Below, one piece after another: positions 9,164 through 19,824 of a DNA stretch of 64,000 nt. The DNA is from Calcarisporiella thermophila CBS 279.70 (Eukaryota > Calcarisporiellomycota). The notes below the pieces were generated by a model. That model saw only the letters and a program-made list of their open reading frames with translations, ran no database searches and had not been told where the DNA came from. Where the stretch lies: the NCBI RefSeq assembly GCF_041956535.1, contig NW_027192197.1:321829-385828 (forward strand), written 5' to 3'. How positions within the stretch are numbered: position 1 is the stretch's first letter; every line of letters begins with the position of its first letter. The position numbers and the translations under genes were made by a program.

Positions 9164-10318
9164 ATGCCTATAGCTTTTGATTTCGGCCCCGAATATACCT
9201 TCCCAATTCTTGTCCCTCCAAAGCCAATTGTAAATAATGTATGTTTAAATGTGGCTGTATTTCGCGTCTATAGTGAAGCGTATTCATCTTATATCTCTTA
9301 TGTTTTGTTTCTAGGGCGTTCAACAGCACGGTAATTCCAGACGGCAACCTCAATTTCGCTGAGCAAATATGGTCGAATTTGTATGCGGGCCGGAACGAAG
9401 CCCTAGTCACTGGGGTTTTGTCATTTGTGCTTCATGAATTAGTCTACTTTGGGCGGTGCATTCCATTCATGATTGCTGACTACATTCCTTCTTTCAAGAA
9501 GTACAAACTTCAGCAGGCATGTTATCTATTTATTACCCAAAATATGACTTTGGCTCCAATATCTTCAATATCCTAACCTACACTTACTCCTTCGTAGGAT
9601 AAACCCAACACTCCCGAAATTCAGTGGAAATGCTTCAAGGGTGTGCTCTTTGGCCATTTCTTTGTTGAGCTTCCGCTCATCTCGCTTTTCCATCCCACCG
9701 CGACCCTTTTCGGCATGCAAATCACCCAGGTGCCATTCCCACACTGGCAGACAATGGCTATGCAAATTGCCTTTTTCTTTGTATTCGAAGACACCTTCCA
9801 TTACTGGTTCCATCGTCTTCTTCACTACGGCCCTTTTTACAAGCATATCCATAAACAGCACCACGAATACGCAGCTCCTTTCGGCCTCTGCGCTGAGTAT
9901 GCTCATCCAGTCGAGGTGCTCATCTTGGGTACGGGCACCATCGGTGGTCCGGTAAGTTGTTACACATTAAATCTGTTTTTCTCTTCATCCTATTCATCTC
10001 TACAACGGGGTTTAGCTTCTCTGGGTGATGGCAACCGGGAATCTCCATATTATCACCGTTTATATCTGGATCACTCTGCGTCTGCTTCAGGCAATTGATG
10101 CCCACTCTGGCTATGACTTTCCTTGGAGCCTTCGTCACTTCCTACCCTTCTGGAGTGGTGCCGAGCACCATGACTACCATCACATGGCATTCGTCAACAA
10201 TTACTCCACCTCTTTCCGCTGGTGGGATGCCATGATGGGTACTGATAAGAAATACAGAGCCTATCGATCTAGGCAGAAGAAGGAGCGCGAGGCCCAAGAC
10301 ACAAAAAAGAGCAACTAG
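9164..10318 (+). CDS. ERG25: C4-methylsterol oxidase (ERG25/MSMO1/SC4MOL)
   Basis: ER-membrane di-iron oxygenase that begins removal of the two C4 methyl groups of 4,4-dimethylsterols. The secure part runs from 9315, where the protein reads [19 protein letters not shown]. It carries all three histidine boxes: HRLLH, HKQHH and HDYHH, in [32 protein letters not shown] and [14 protein letters not shown]. The C-terminus ends in a lysine-rich tail (RAYRSRQKK...DTKKSN), suitable for ER retention. One intron (9517-9597) uses a GC donor (CAG/GCATGT) and is needed to join KYKLQQ to DKPNTPE. The 5' end is uncertain. The ATG at 9164 opens a 25-codon frame, but its best donors (GTAAAT at 9230, GTATGT at 9239) leave the wrong phase for the acceptor at 9313-9314. 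The true first exon may differ, or one base may be wrong. Confidence 0.9.
9517..9597 (+). other. Non-canonical GC-AG intron in ERG25
   Basis: The conserved reading frame (KYKLQQ then DKPNTP) is restored only by splicing at CAG/GCATGT and TTCGTAG/GATAAA. No GT donor in the correct phase is present. A branch-point-like CCTAAC lies about 20 nt before the acceptor. Confidence 0.8.
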
Positions 10319-10678
10319 ACTCCTCGATTTCATATTTTTTTGGCTCTTATATAGGTTAGGCAGGTTTTTCTTCCAATTTTTCGTATTCTTTTGTAAATGG
10401 ATTGATTTGACATAGATATTCGTGGGAAATAGACATGTAGTTTACATCGCTACACATATTTTTTTTTTATTAGAATATTACATATCCCACCATTATTTAT
10501 ATTGCTAAAGAAAATTCTCTCTTATTTAATAATATTTACTTTATTTCATCTGATGCTTTGATACGGAACGTTTCGAAATAAATATAAATATCGAAATATA
10601 TATAGAAAGTAACTCTCAAGTTTATTCGTACAAGAAATAAATACAAAAAGCAGGGGAAATCATGAATTGCAACCAAAT
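10319..10678. other. Intergenic: convergent 3' ends of ERG25 and the Atg22-like gene
   Basis: AT-rich sequence with several A/T runs and no gene. It holds the 3' untranslated regions of two converging genes. Confidence 0.5.
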
Positions 10679-12415
10679 TTAGTTGGTTGGGTCAGCTGCT
10701 TCATTTCTGGATTCCTCTCTCCCCTTTTCCACATCGACTCCCCGCAAGAGAATCGGAATTGGAAGCAGTAGGAGGACGAGAATAATAACAAATCCGTTAC
10801 GAATATTATGGGTTCGATCTAGAAAAAAAAAAACATAATGGTCAAGTTTCCCGTGAGTAAAATCTCAGCTAAGGTAGAGCTCACCTGTAATTGCTCCCAC
10901 CAAGAATGGTCCAAGCCAAGAGCTGCCTTTGTCTGTGACCGCATAAAGAGCGTAAAACTCTACTTCACGACCTTTTGGTATTATTTCCCCAAATAGTGTC
11001 CGGCAATATCCTTGCAGCGCCCCCAACAATGAACCAAAATATACAGCCAAAATGTATATCTCCCTCACGGTAGTTAACGGGCCAAATTCATGGAACCAGG
11101 GTATCAAATCCAAACAGCCATACAATGGCACAACGACGAGGAATGAGAGGAGCATAATGATGGTATGCTTCACACTGAGTCCGAGAATCTTTTGGATCCT
11201 GGGCCAGATAAGTGAACCTGCAAATGCAGAGCTCGGGGAGAGAAATGCAATGACTACCAAGCTAGCATTGGGAACGTGGAGCGTAGTTTTGGCAAACAGG
11301 ATAGCAGTGGAAGTGATAGTCGTATATCCTATAGAATCGGTTCATTTAGCGAATGGAACCAGAGTCAACTCACAGTAATTTTAATTACCATCTGATAGTA
11401 AGAACCATGCGATCAAGAACCAGAAGGCATTGCTCAATCCTCTCGCATGCATAACAGTCTTGGCCAACTTCCTCCAAGAGTAGACCACATATGCCACTGA
11501 GTGATGGCGAATACATCCACTACTGAGCAGCTCTTCTTGGGGAAGTGGTGGACCAGGGCGGCTTTTGAGGTATATTGCAGGAATAAGAGTAAAGCAAAAC
11601 CACCACAAACCCGACAGAAAGATTCCTAGTTTCAGGCTAAAGGTGGATGAGTTGAACGCATAGGCAACCAATATGCATACAAATAGAAGAATGAAGCCGC
11701 CAAGGTAGCCAATGGCCATTCCTGTCGCCGATATTCGCGTGGACACGCGTTCCTTGATTTCCTCCACTCGCTTTTGTGTGGGTAATAAAGCTGAACGCTC
11801 TCCGAGTTCTCGGACTTCCGGATGATTGCGGGCGAGAAGAGGTAAGAAACCATTTGCGCACACAACACTAGCACCAAAGCATACATTGCTTACTATTGCG
11901 AGAAGTCCTGCAAACAGTAGCATATGATTTGTAACAAAGATAAAGCACATGGTGGTAATGCTTCCAGCCCATGCGAATCCCAACAGCAACGATTTGCGCC
12001 AGCCTCCATGGTCTGCCGCACCGCTCATGCTGATAACAGTTATCGCTTGAAGTAACACACTGAACGCGAATATGTATAGGCTGAAGGATGCAGTATCAGT
12101 CCACCACCAACCAATTTGTAAGACACATCTGCCATCGGAAATTTTGGCATCTCTGCAGGGTTTCTGCTTGTCAGGAAGTAGCACCCCATTCTCAGAGGCA
12201 AGCTGCTCCAGGAGCACGGGAATAAAAGTCGTAAGGGAAACAACTACGTAGACCTCTGAGGCGAACGCATATGCATACCACCCATAGAGCTCCTTCTTTT
12301 TTAAGGGTGGCTCCATATTGCGTGCGTTTTCATCAGTTAAATCATTCGATGGCAAAGTTTGCACTACCTCTGCTCCAGCAACATTAGCCGTTGCGTGCTT
12401 AGGCTTTTGTGACAT
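10679..12415 (-). CDS. Atg22-like vacuolar amino-acid permease (MFS superfamily)
   Basis: In yeast, Atg22 exports amino acids from the vacuole after autophagic breakdown. The protein starts MSQKPKHATANVAG, with a cytosolic lead ending KKKELYGWYAYAFASEVY, the family signature just before the first membrane helix. About twelve hydrophobic segments follow, with a large central loop (RSALLPTQKRVEEIKERVST). The conserved LLSDGYTTITSTAILFAK spans an intron junction at helix 7. The C-terminus has GEIIPKGREVEFYALYAVTDK, the second family signature, and ends with a short charged tail. Three exons join with canonical GT-AG introns. It is divergent from the TAPT1 gene with 180 bp between starts. The family is clear; the vacuolar location is inferred from yeast. 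Confidence 0.9.
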
Positions 12416-12595
12416 ATAACTGAGTGTTGATCACTTATGATGAGAAATAATGGGAATATATACCAATATTAATACATTTCATTAAAATTAGAGCTAATGT
12501 GGCTTTTATGGGACTGTTGTAATAACTTAGTTTTTCCCACATAATAATTGGGGATATTTGCCAAATTCTCTAGCAGTACTATTCCTCCGATCATA

Positions 12596-15500
12596 ATGAG
12601 TTCTGTAGTAGGTGTGAGTGGCTATTCCCATCCACCCGCTATGAAACAAGGAGAGGATTTTAAGTTGGCTAGGCCAAGGCGCAAAACAAAATCGCTTTTT
12701 CATAATGTCGCGAAAACATCATTGTCTGAAGCTGAATCAGAGCCACGTACCCACACGCGACAGCAATCTCTTCCAATAAATTTCCATCCGAGCATCAGCA
12801 ATAATACTTATGCACTGCTTGATTATCTAGGGAGCGCTGAGCCAGGTGATGAGAATAGGATCTCGTCCTCATTGTGTCTCAGTGATTCCACAATGGTTAA
12901 TCCTTCTAATCAACCATTGGGGAGACGAATTCGTCGAAAATATCGTGGAATGAGGAGGATATACAGTCCTCCTACGTCCCCCTCTAGCATTCTTCAAAAT
13001 CTAACTGCTAAACCCGTATTCTCTCCATCCCAATCTACTTCACCCACAATATTTTCTACCCGCAGCCTACCAAGTAGTCCGTCAGCGGTAGCTCTGTCCG
13101 ATGGAGCGGAATGGTCCCTAAAGGAAGAGGATGATGTCAAGTCTTTAGGGAAACCAAATCCGCCAGATCAGTCCAAACAAGACAGTGGAATCGCAATTTC
13201 AGTAGATAGGTCGCAGAACAGTGTTCCGGAAGGGGAAGACTCTCTATCAAGTTCAATGGAAAAAGACAGCAACGCAAATGTAAAGGAAAATATCGAGCAT
13301 AAACCTCAGACTGAAGACGAGAATAAGCAAGAAAAATCAGCTCTTGACGATATACGACGTGCATTGTATACCCCTGGATTCTCACATTCATCATCCCATA
13401 AACTTGAACACTTTAAGACTCCAAAAAGTCCAAGTAAGAAGCGTCCTTGGCTTGACCAGCAGCGAGAGATTGGTCGACCGCTCAAGTTTTCTGCTTCTGG
13501 CCTAAATATGGCATCTGGCTCACCGGCAACTCCATCAAGCACAGCAATGCATCGGAATGATACCCAAAAGCCGACCATGCCGATTCATCGTACAGTAGAT
13601 GATAATGTCTTGGCTAGTGGCGATATTTTCAACTCCAATGCAAATGCAAAGCGCGAGAATGCGGCGACTATTTCTGAGCAAGCTTCTTCGCTCCCAGTCG
13701 AAAAGCAGACAAACGCTTCGGACCTTCCCGCAGTAGGTCGCTTGCCAAGCTCTCTATGGGACTATTTACGATATGAGCTTACAGCATCCGACTTTGATGC
13801 AACCCAAGAACTAAAGCGCGAAAGAATTACAAACTTCATGGCTGTGCCACGGGCACTTGACAAGGTAATTACCATAAGTTTTTTCTTTAAACATACATTG
13901 GAATGGTTGCCTAACTATATTTTTAGCTTATATTTTTTGGATATTTTATCTGCCTCGACTCTTTTCTTTATACTTTTACAATTCTGCCAGCACGTTTTGC
14001 CATCGCCCTATGGGCCTATATTAAGAATATCTGGGATTGGATTGTTCCTGGACGAGAGCGAAGGTAGTCCTGAATTATTGTCAGATTTACCCCATTAAAT
14101 TAACGCATTCTCTAAATACAAGCCCCTTTAAATTCTCGCAAAAATGCGACCTACTTAAAGGGCTTCTGCTCATCCTCTGTTGTTTATGGTGTCTTCGATA
14201 CCTCGATCCATCGCTCGCCTATCATTCTATTCGCGGTCAAGATGTAATTAAACTTTATGTTATCTTTAATGTGCTGGAGGTAGGTCCATATACCATTGTT
14301 TGTGGAAGTGAGCGTCCGAAGTAATGGCTGGCATATACATTAGATTTTCGACCGATTATGCTCTTCTTTTGGAGGAGATATTCTTGACGCATTATTTTCT
14401 GAATCAACCTTGTGTGGGCCACTCTCAGAATCTGCCACACATGCACACTTAAAGCCTATTACTTTCTTCATATTAGCATTTGGCTATGTGTGTATCCTTT
14501 TAATAATCATAAGGGCCGATTACATGGATTTCTTTGAAATATTACAAGAGATTTGTCCTTAACCTTTTTTTTTTTAGTGGCACATACTACCGTGCTATTT
14601 TACCAGGTGATTACGTTGCACGTTGCAATCAACTCTTTCTCAAACGCATTGCTCTCGCTGCTCATTTCAAATCAGTTCGTCGAGATCAAGGGTTCTGTAT
14701 TCAAAAAGTTTGAGAAAGAGAATCTCTTCCAGCTGAGCTGTAGTGGTAAGCTCTATTCCTGTTGAAATTGCTTCAAGTTACTCATTATTCATATTCAAAT
14801 ATATACCAGATATTGTGGAGCGCTTTCAACAGTCAATTTTTCTGGCCATCATCACTCTTCGTAACACGGTCTACCTCTCAGGTTCTCCCATTTCCTCCAT
14901 GTCTATCTTGCCGAGCGCCTTCCGACCTCTGCTGTCTTCAAAATTCAACCTGGGCTCCCTCGAAACTTTGATGACACCTATAGTAATGGTTGTAACGTCA
15001 GAAATTTTGGTAGATTGGTTAAAGCACGCGTTCATTACTAAGTTTAACCAAATTCGGCCTACGGTATATGAGAAATTTATGGATGTTCTCTGCCGTGACT
15101 TAGTAGTTGGAAGCCCAGGTCGTATTGGTGATCAAAAGAAGGTAAGGCTACTTTTTCACGGTTTGATGGAAAAGTTGACTAAATTTTTTCTTTGGAATAA
15201 GACTTTTGTAGACCAGTCGCCTGTTGTTTCTAGGAGGATAGGATTTGCTCCTATCCCTTTGGCTTGTTTGGTAACTTACAATATTCGAGTAATACAGTAC
15301 AGCAATGCTAAATTATTGTGTCATCTACAGGTCATACGTATAATTCTTCACACCTATTTTAGTGCTGAATCAGTTAGTTTGACCGAAGACTCCACCAGTC
15401 CAATACCCACGTTTGCCTTCAGTTTTGAAGAGATATGGCGTGGACTGGCTCATGGCGGAATTACAGGAGCAGTTAGAGCTCTTTTGAATTTTGATTTCTT

Positions 15501-15922
15501 GTCTCCAATACGTAACATTTGGTGGAGTCAGAAAGCTATTGAAGCAGGAGTGTGGATATTGCTTCTTACGGTTGTCTATGCATGGTATCTATTTATCTTC
15601 ACGCTCATTATCATAGATAGTTTTATTCTCTTTAACACGAGTCTTTTACTCTAGTTTAATTGCGTTGAAGCTCTTGGTAGGCGTTAATTTACTAGGTTAT
15701 GCCTACCGGCGTTACGGTTGCATAAGTGAGCGCGAATCTTTAGATCGTCGTCGTGAGCAAGAAAGACAGGAGCGTGGAGTCGAAAAGGCTGAACAGAATT
15801 ATCGCCAAAGCCTACGCTCTTATTTGGATGATCCGCGCGATAATTTACTCACCCAGCATCGGATTCAGCTCTCGCTTGATAATTTGGATCGATATACGCT
15901 TTTCAAAAGTCGAATTCCATGA
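12596..15922 (+). CDS. TAPT1: TAPT1/EMP65 family ER membrane protein (DUF747)
   Basis: The N-terminal ~400 residues are a Ser/Pro-rich, probably disordered region. The conserved core begins LPSSLWDYLRYELTASDF and continues with FFGYFICLDSFLYTFTILP. Next come the family hallmark blocks RGQDVIKLYVIFNVLE, FDRLCSSFGGDILDALF, NQFVEIKGSVFKKFEKENLF and DWLKHAFITKFNQIRPTVYE, each carried across exon junctions. It ends LDNLDRYTLFKSRIP after a coiled, charged stretch (RRREQERQERGVEKAEQ). About nine exons with canonical junctions join to one frame. Yeast EMP65 works with SLP1 to protect newly made ER proteins; vertebrate TAPT1 is linked to cilia and skeletal development. The start chosen is the ATG giving MSSVVGVSG; no in-frame ATG lies upstream in that open stretch. 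Confidence 0.93.
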
Positions 15923-16148
15923 GAATTTGTACACTTGTTAGAAACACTTAATAAAAAAAATCCTTTAGATTATTTTTATATAGTTTTCAAATTATATACA
16001 TATTTTCAATATTGCTTTCACATAATCTATTAACATACCCCTTTACCGAGAAATATATAATTTGTTAGACTCCGCCTGAAAATTTCTCCCAATTAGTCGT
16101 CACTAATACTTGAAAAAAAAAAATCCTACTTAGATGAAATTCGCATAA

Positions 16149-17347
16149 ATGGCGATCTATAATTCCACGCGTCTCAAAGTCCAGCTCAAGCTAGCCGTGA
16201 ATCGATTGCGTCTTTTACAGGCAAAAAAAGACTCTCTTGCCAAGCAGGCCCGCAAAAATGTCTCACAGCTTCTTGAAAATGGCAAGGTGGAGAGCGCCAG
16301 GATACGAGTATGTGTGGATACCAGTTTGCTTTATTATTTGCTCTCTTAATCTTCAGATCGGCAATCAATAGGTGGAGAATATTATCCGTGAAGATTATAA
16401 CATAGAAGCGATGGAGATTCTAGAACTTTGTTGCGAATTACTATTAGCTCGCTTCGGACTTTTAGAACAAATGAAGTAAGGAGAAAAGCTAATTCATTTT
16501 GTTGAAATTTGTAATCTTGGACCATTCTTATTTTCTCCACACTTTAAGACACTGTGATCCTTCTATAGCCGAAGCAGTTAGCACTATTATCTATGCAGCT
16601 CCACGTTCAGAAGCAAAAGAGCTAAATATGGTAGATCATCCTTGTGAAATTATCTGCTTCTTTCTATCTAATTTCATCGATAGGTGCGTGACCAGCTGGT
16701 ATCAAAGTTTGGGCGCGAATTTTCCCTTGCTGCTATGGAGAATCTTAATGATTGTGTGAATCATAAGGTACATTTTGCATTTGTTCATTACCGTCTACTT
16801 CCATAGATAATATTAATCGATGAGGGTTATTATAGATAATCGCTAAGTTAAGAATTGATGTGCCCGACCCAACGCTTGTCGACCGATACTTGGAAGAAAT
16901 AGCCAAGTCTTACAATGTTAAATGGAGGCCAACAAATTCTGTAGATGCTGATAGTGATGATGATAATGGCGGGCTACAAGAGGTTGTTACATGTCATAAT
17001 TACCGTTCTATTACTACTTATTAATATTCTTGTTAAACATCTACTAGCTCGAAGCGGAGCTCGAGGCTTCAAACTCCATAAAGCAGCCTGTCCTTTTACC
17101 TGGTGGTGTGAATGTTGATAATAATTCACAAATGCGTCAACATGTCAATTTTCCTGGGACACCATCTGCACCACCTGAAAGAAGGGCTGCGCTAGGTCCC
17201 CCCCCTGGCTTGCCTATTTTGCCAGTAAATCAGTCTGGAAATCAAGATAAGAAATTAGCCGCTTCCTCTTCTTCAAGAAAGGACGATGAGCTTCCCGATT
17301 TTGATGAGCTCTCTCGACGATTCGAAGCATTGAAAAAAAGGCCTTGA
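16149..17347 (+). CDS. IST1: IST1, ESCRT-III-related regulator
   Basis: IST1 binds CHMP1/Did2 and Vps4 and tunes ESCRT-III disassembly on endosomes and in cytokinesis. The N-terminal ESCRT-III fold starts MAIYNSTRLKVQLKLAVNRL and continues with KKDSLAKQARKNVSQLL, KVESARIRVENIIREDY, EILELCCELLLARFGLL and CDPSIAEAVSTIIYAAPR, spread over six to seven exons. A linker rich in Pro and Asp leads to the C-terminal MIT-interacting motif DFDELSRRFEALKKRP, which is where Vps4 MIT domains bind. All expected elements are present and the length fits fungal IST1 proteins. It converges on the TIA1-like gene. Poly(A) signal candidate AATAAA at 17423. Confidence 0.95.
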
Positions 17348-17699
17348 GCCTGTAATCTTTTTTGCTTCAATTCGCTTTTTTTCCAGTTCTATTTTTATTG
17401 ATGATATTGCCGGTATATTTTCAATAAATACTCGTGTGTAATTTATCGTAGATTGCTGTGGCTTTCTCTCTCAGAAAGAGTTGCTTTCAATTTTTGCAAA
17501 GATTGAAGTCATTTCCATTACCAAATACATGATCCGCAAATACCTTTGTTGTATAAATCTTTAGAGGTGCAAACAAGCATAAAAAACGAGAATGTGTTCC
17601 CCTCTCAAAATATTATATAGAACATAGGAATATTCAATTTTGTTTATAAAGACAAGAAGCGAAAAATTGAAGCATCATTTAGAAACAAAATGTAGGGAA
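17348..17699. other. Intergenic: convergent 3' ends of IST1 and the TIA1-like gene
   Basis: AT-rich, no gene seen. AATAAA at 17423-17428 suits the IST1 transcript. Confidence 0.5.
17423..17428 (+). terminator. Candidate poly(A) signal of IST1
   Basis: An AATAAA hexamer lies 76 nt after the IST1 stop codon. Confidence 0.5.
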
Positions 17700-19541
17700 T
17701 TAGCGGTAGGTGGGTGAGGCACGGGTTCCATGCGGAGATGCATTTTCGTAGCTAGCTCCATAACCCGCAGCATAGTACTGACCATAGGCAGCTACCGCTG
17801 CATTAGGATCATAACCTGTGGGGTTGACAGCAGTAGCCGCGGTATCAATTGAAGCTACTGAGGGAGGAGGGGCATTCATTCCAGGAGGAAGTTCATACTC
17901 CGGGCCAGCCATGGTGTATTGTTGCTGGCCAGTGTATTGTGCAGGATAAGTAGGGTAAGTAGTGTACGCTCCGTGCATCGTATACATTCCAGTGGTAGAG
18001 TAATGTGCGTTGGGTGGACGATCTTTACCCCACGATAACTACATAAATCCGTGTGAGATAATTCTTTAAAGTCGTAGAAATATATTTCTCACTTTTGCCG
18101 GGCGCCCATTGATAACTGAACCTTGAAGCTGGACTATAGCCATTGCTGCATTTTCGTGTGTATCCATCTTTATCAGAATAGAAATTTCAACCAATGATAA
18201 CAAATAATATAATAAAACATTAACATTTACCTTGACGAAACCGAAACCACGTTCTGCCTGCACGCGAATATCTACGACATAACCGAACGACTGAAAAAAT
18301 GGGATAACATGTTCCTCTAATGAAAATAATATATGGTATATATAAAATAAAGATATATATAAATCAATAAAAATTACGAGTAGTAGTGGGAGAAAGGTTG
18401 CCAATGTAGACTGTGGTATTATACTGAGGAGTTTGCGTGACCACCGACTCGTATGTAAGCGGCACCGAAGAATTGACTACAGCATGCGCTATTAGAGAAA
18501 AAAAATGTTAATTTTCAAAGGGATGACAAACTATTGCTCGCACACAACCAGTACACTTACATGTACGCTCAGGCTGAGTCTTCTGATTTGCCCAGTTACA
18601 ACGAATAGCACGGCTACCAAGCCATTCCCCATTCATAGTGCTAATTGCATGCTCTGCGTCCTTTTGCGGTTAACAATACACCCAAAAAATATTTATAAAG
18701 TTATAGAGCATCAAAATCAAAAATAAATACTGCTTACACTCTTCTCTCGAAAAGAAACAAAGCCATAACCTCGAGACTGAAATGGATAAAGAAAAAAAAA
18801 AGTTGTTATGCATAACAATATTTCATAAAGCAACAGCACGCTTATGTACCTTTCCTGTATTCGGATCCCACATTATTCGGGCCTCCCTAAGATATAATCA
18901 TATAGTAATGAAACTTTACATAATAGTTGTGGGGACGGAAGTGCTAAAACTCACGACATGCTTCCGAATGCGCTAAAAGCCTTTGATAATACTTCGTCTG
19001 TCACTTCAGGACTCAAATCACCGACAAAGATATGATGATGAGCTATCATAATTTAAGAGCAAATCTTTAGTATATTGCACTGAAGCGCACGTTTGAAAGG
19101 AAATAGCTTATATTTACAGGTAGTATCCTCCTTACGGGATGAGGACTGGGTCGAGTAGCCCCAGTTGACTTTGATTTCCTATTGAAAAATCGTTAAGTAA
19201 AACTAAAAATAGCCTCTATGCATGTACAACTGCAGGTATACCATATTGAATATTTTCCTTCCATTAAGCGTTTGCAACGCTTGTTCGGCTGTTCGATGAT
19301 CATGATACTCGACGAATCCGTAATTTAAGCCTCCATGTGAGAACTACAAAAAGAATGTATATTGAGAAGACAGTAAATTAAATATAATTTTTGATCAATT
19401 CATCACATTTTTATCCGGAATTATCTTGACATTCTCGATAGGACCAACAGTGGAGAAAATTTGATGAAGCATCACATCCGTCACACGTGGATCGAGATTC
19501 CCAACGTAAAGAGTTTTGCAAATTTCATCGTGTCGTTGCAT
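17700..19541 (-). CDS. PUB1: TIA-1/Pub1-type RNA-binding protein with three RRMs
   Basis: Nuclear-cytoplasmic RNA-binding protein that binds U-rich sequences, affects splicing and mRNA stability, and enters stress granules. RRM1 carries RNP2 TLYVGNLDP and RNP1 NYGFVEYHD, and ends IKVNWG. RRM2 starts [15 protein letters not shown] and contains RNP1 [12 protein letters not shown]3 starts TVYIGNLS and contains RNP1 RGFGFVK, ending NGRPAKCSWG; this KVNWG/NWANQ/CSWGK pattern is the TIA-1/Pub1 signature. The C-terminal ~100 residues are Tyr/Gly/Ala/Gln-rich ([16 protein letters not shown]), a prion-like tail. Exons are small and separated by short introns, as in neighbours. The start ATG at 19541 gives [15 protein letters not shown]. 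Symbol given by fungal orthology. Confidence 0.92.
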
Positions 19542-19824
19542 TTTTTATTTTCTTGGCACAAAAAACGAAATGAAGAAAAAAGAAGAGAAAAAGAAAAGAA
19601 GAAAAGAAAAGAAAAGAAAAATAATATATATAAATCGTAAATATATATCGAAAGGAATGCGATCACTAAAATCTTTTGTGTTAAATCTATGATCGTTCGA
19701 AATAGCGAAGATAAATGTGTTCGCGAAAAATTGTCCGTGACGTGGATTCAAGGTAAACAGCACAAGCCTGTCAAAGCTGCTTTGGAACCACAATTATTCA
19801 ATGGTAGAAGCATAAATTAACAAA

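Noticed and set aside
19560-19640. A/G-rich run (AAGAAAAGAAAAG) upstream of the TIA1-like start as a possible retroelement tail
   Set aside because: No coding remnant or target-site duplication nearby; it is simply the purine-rich 5' leader on the minus strand's complement.
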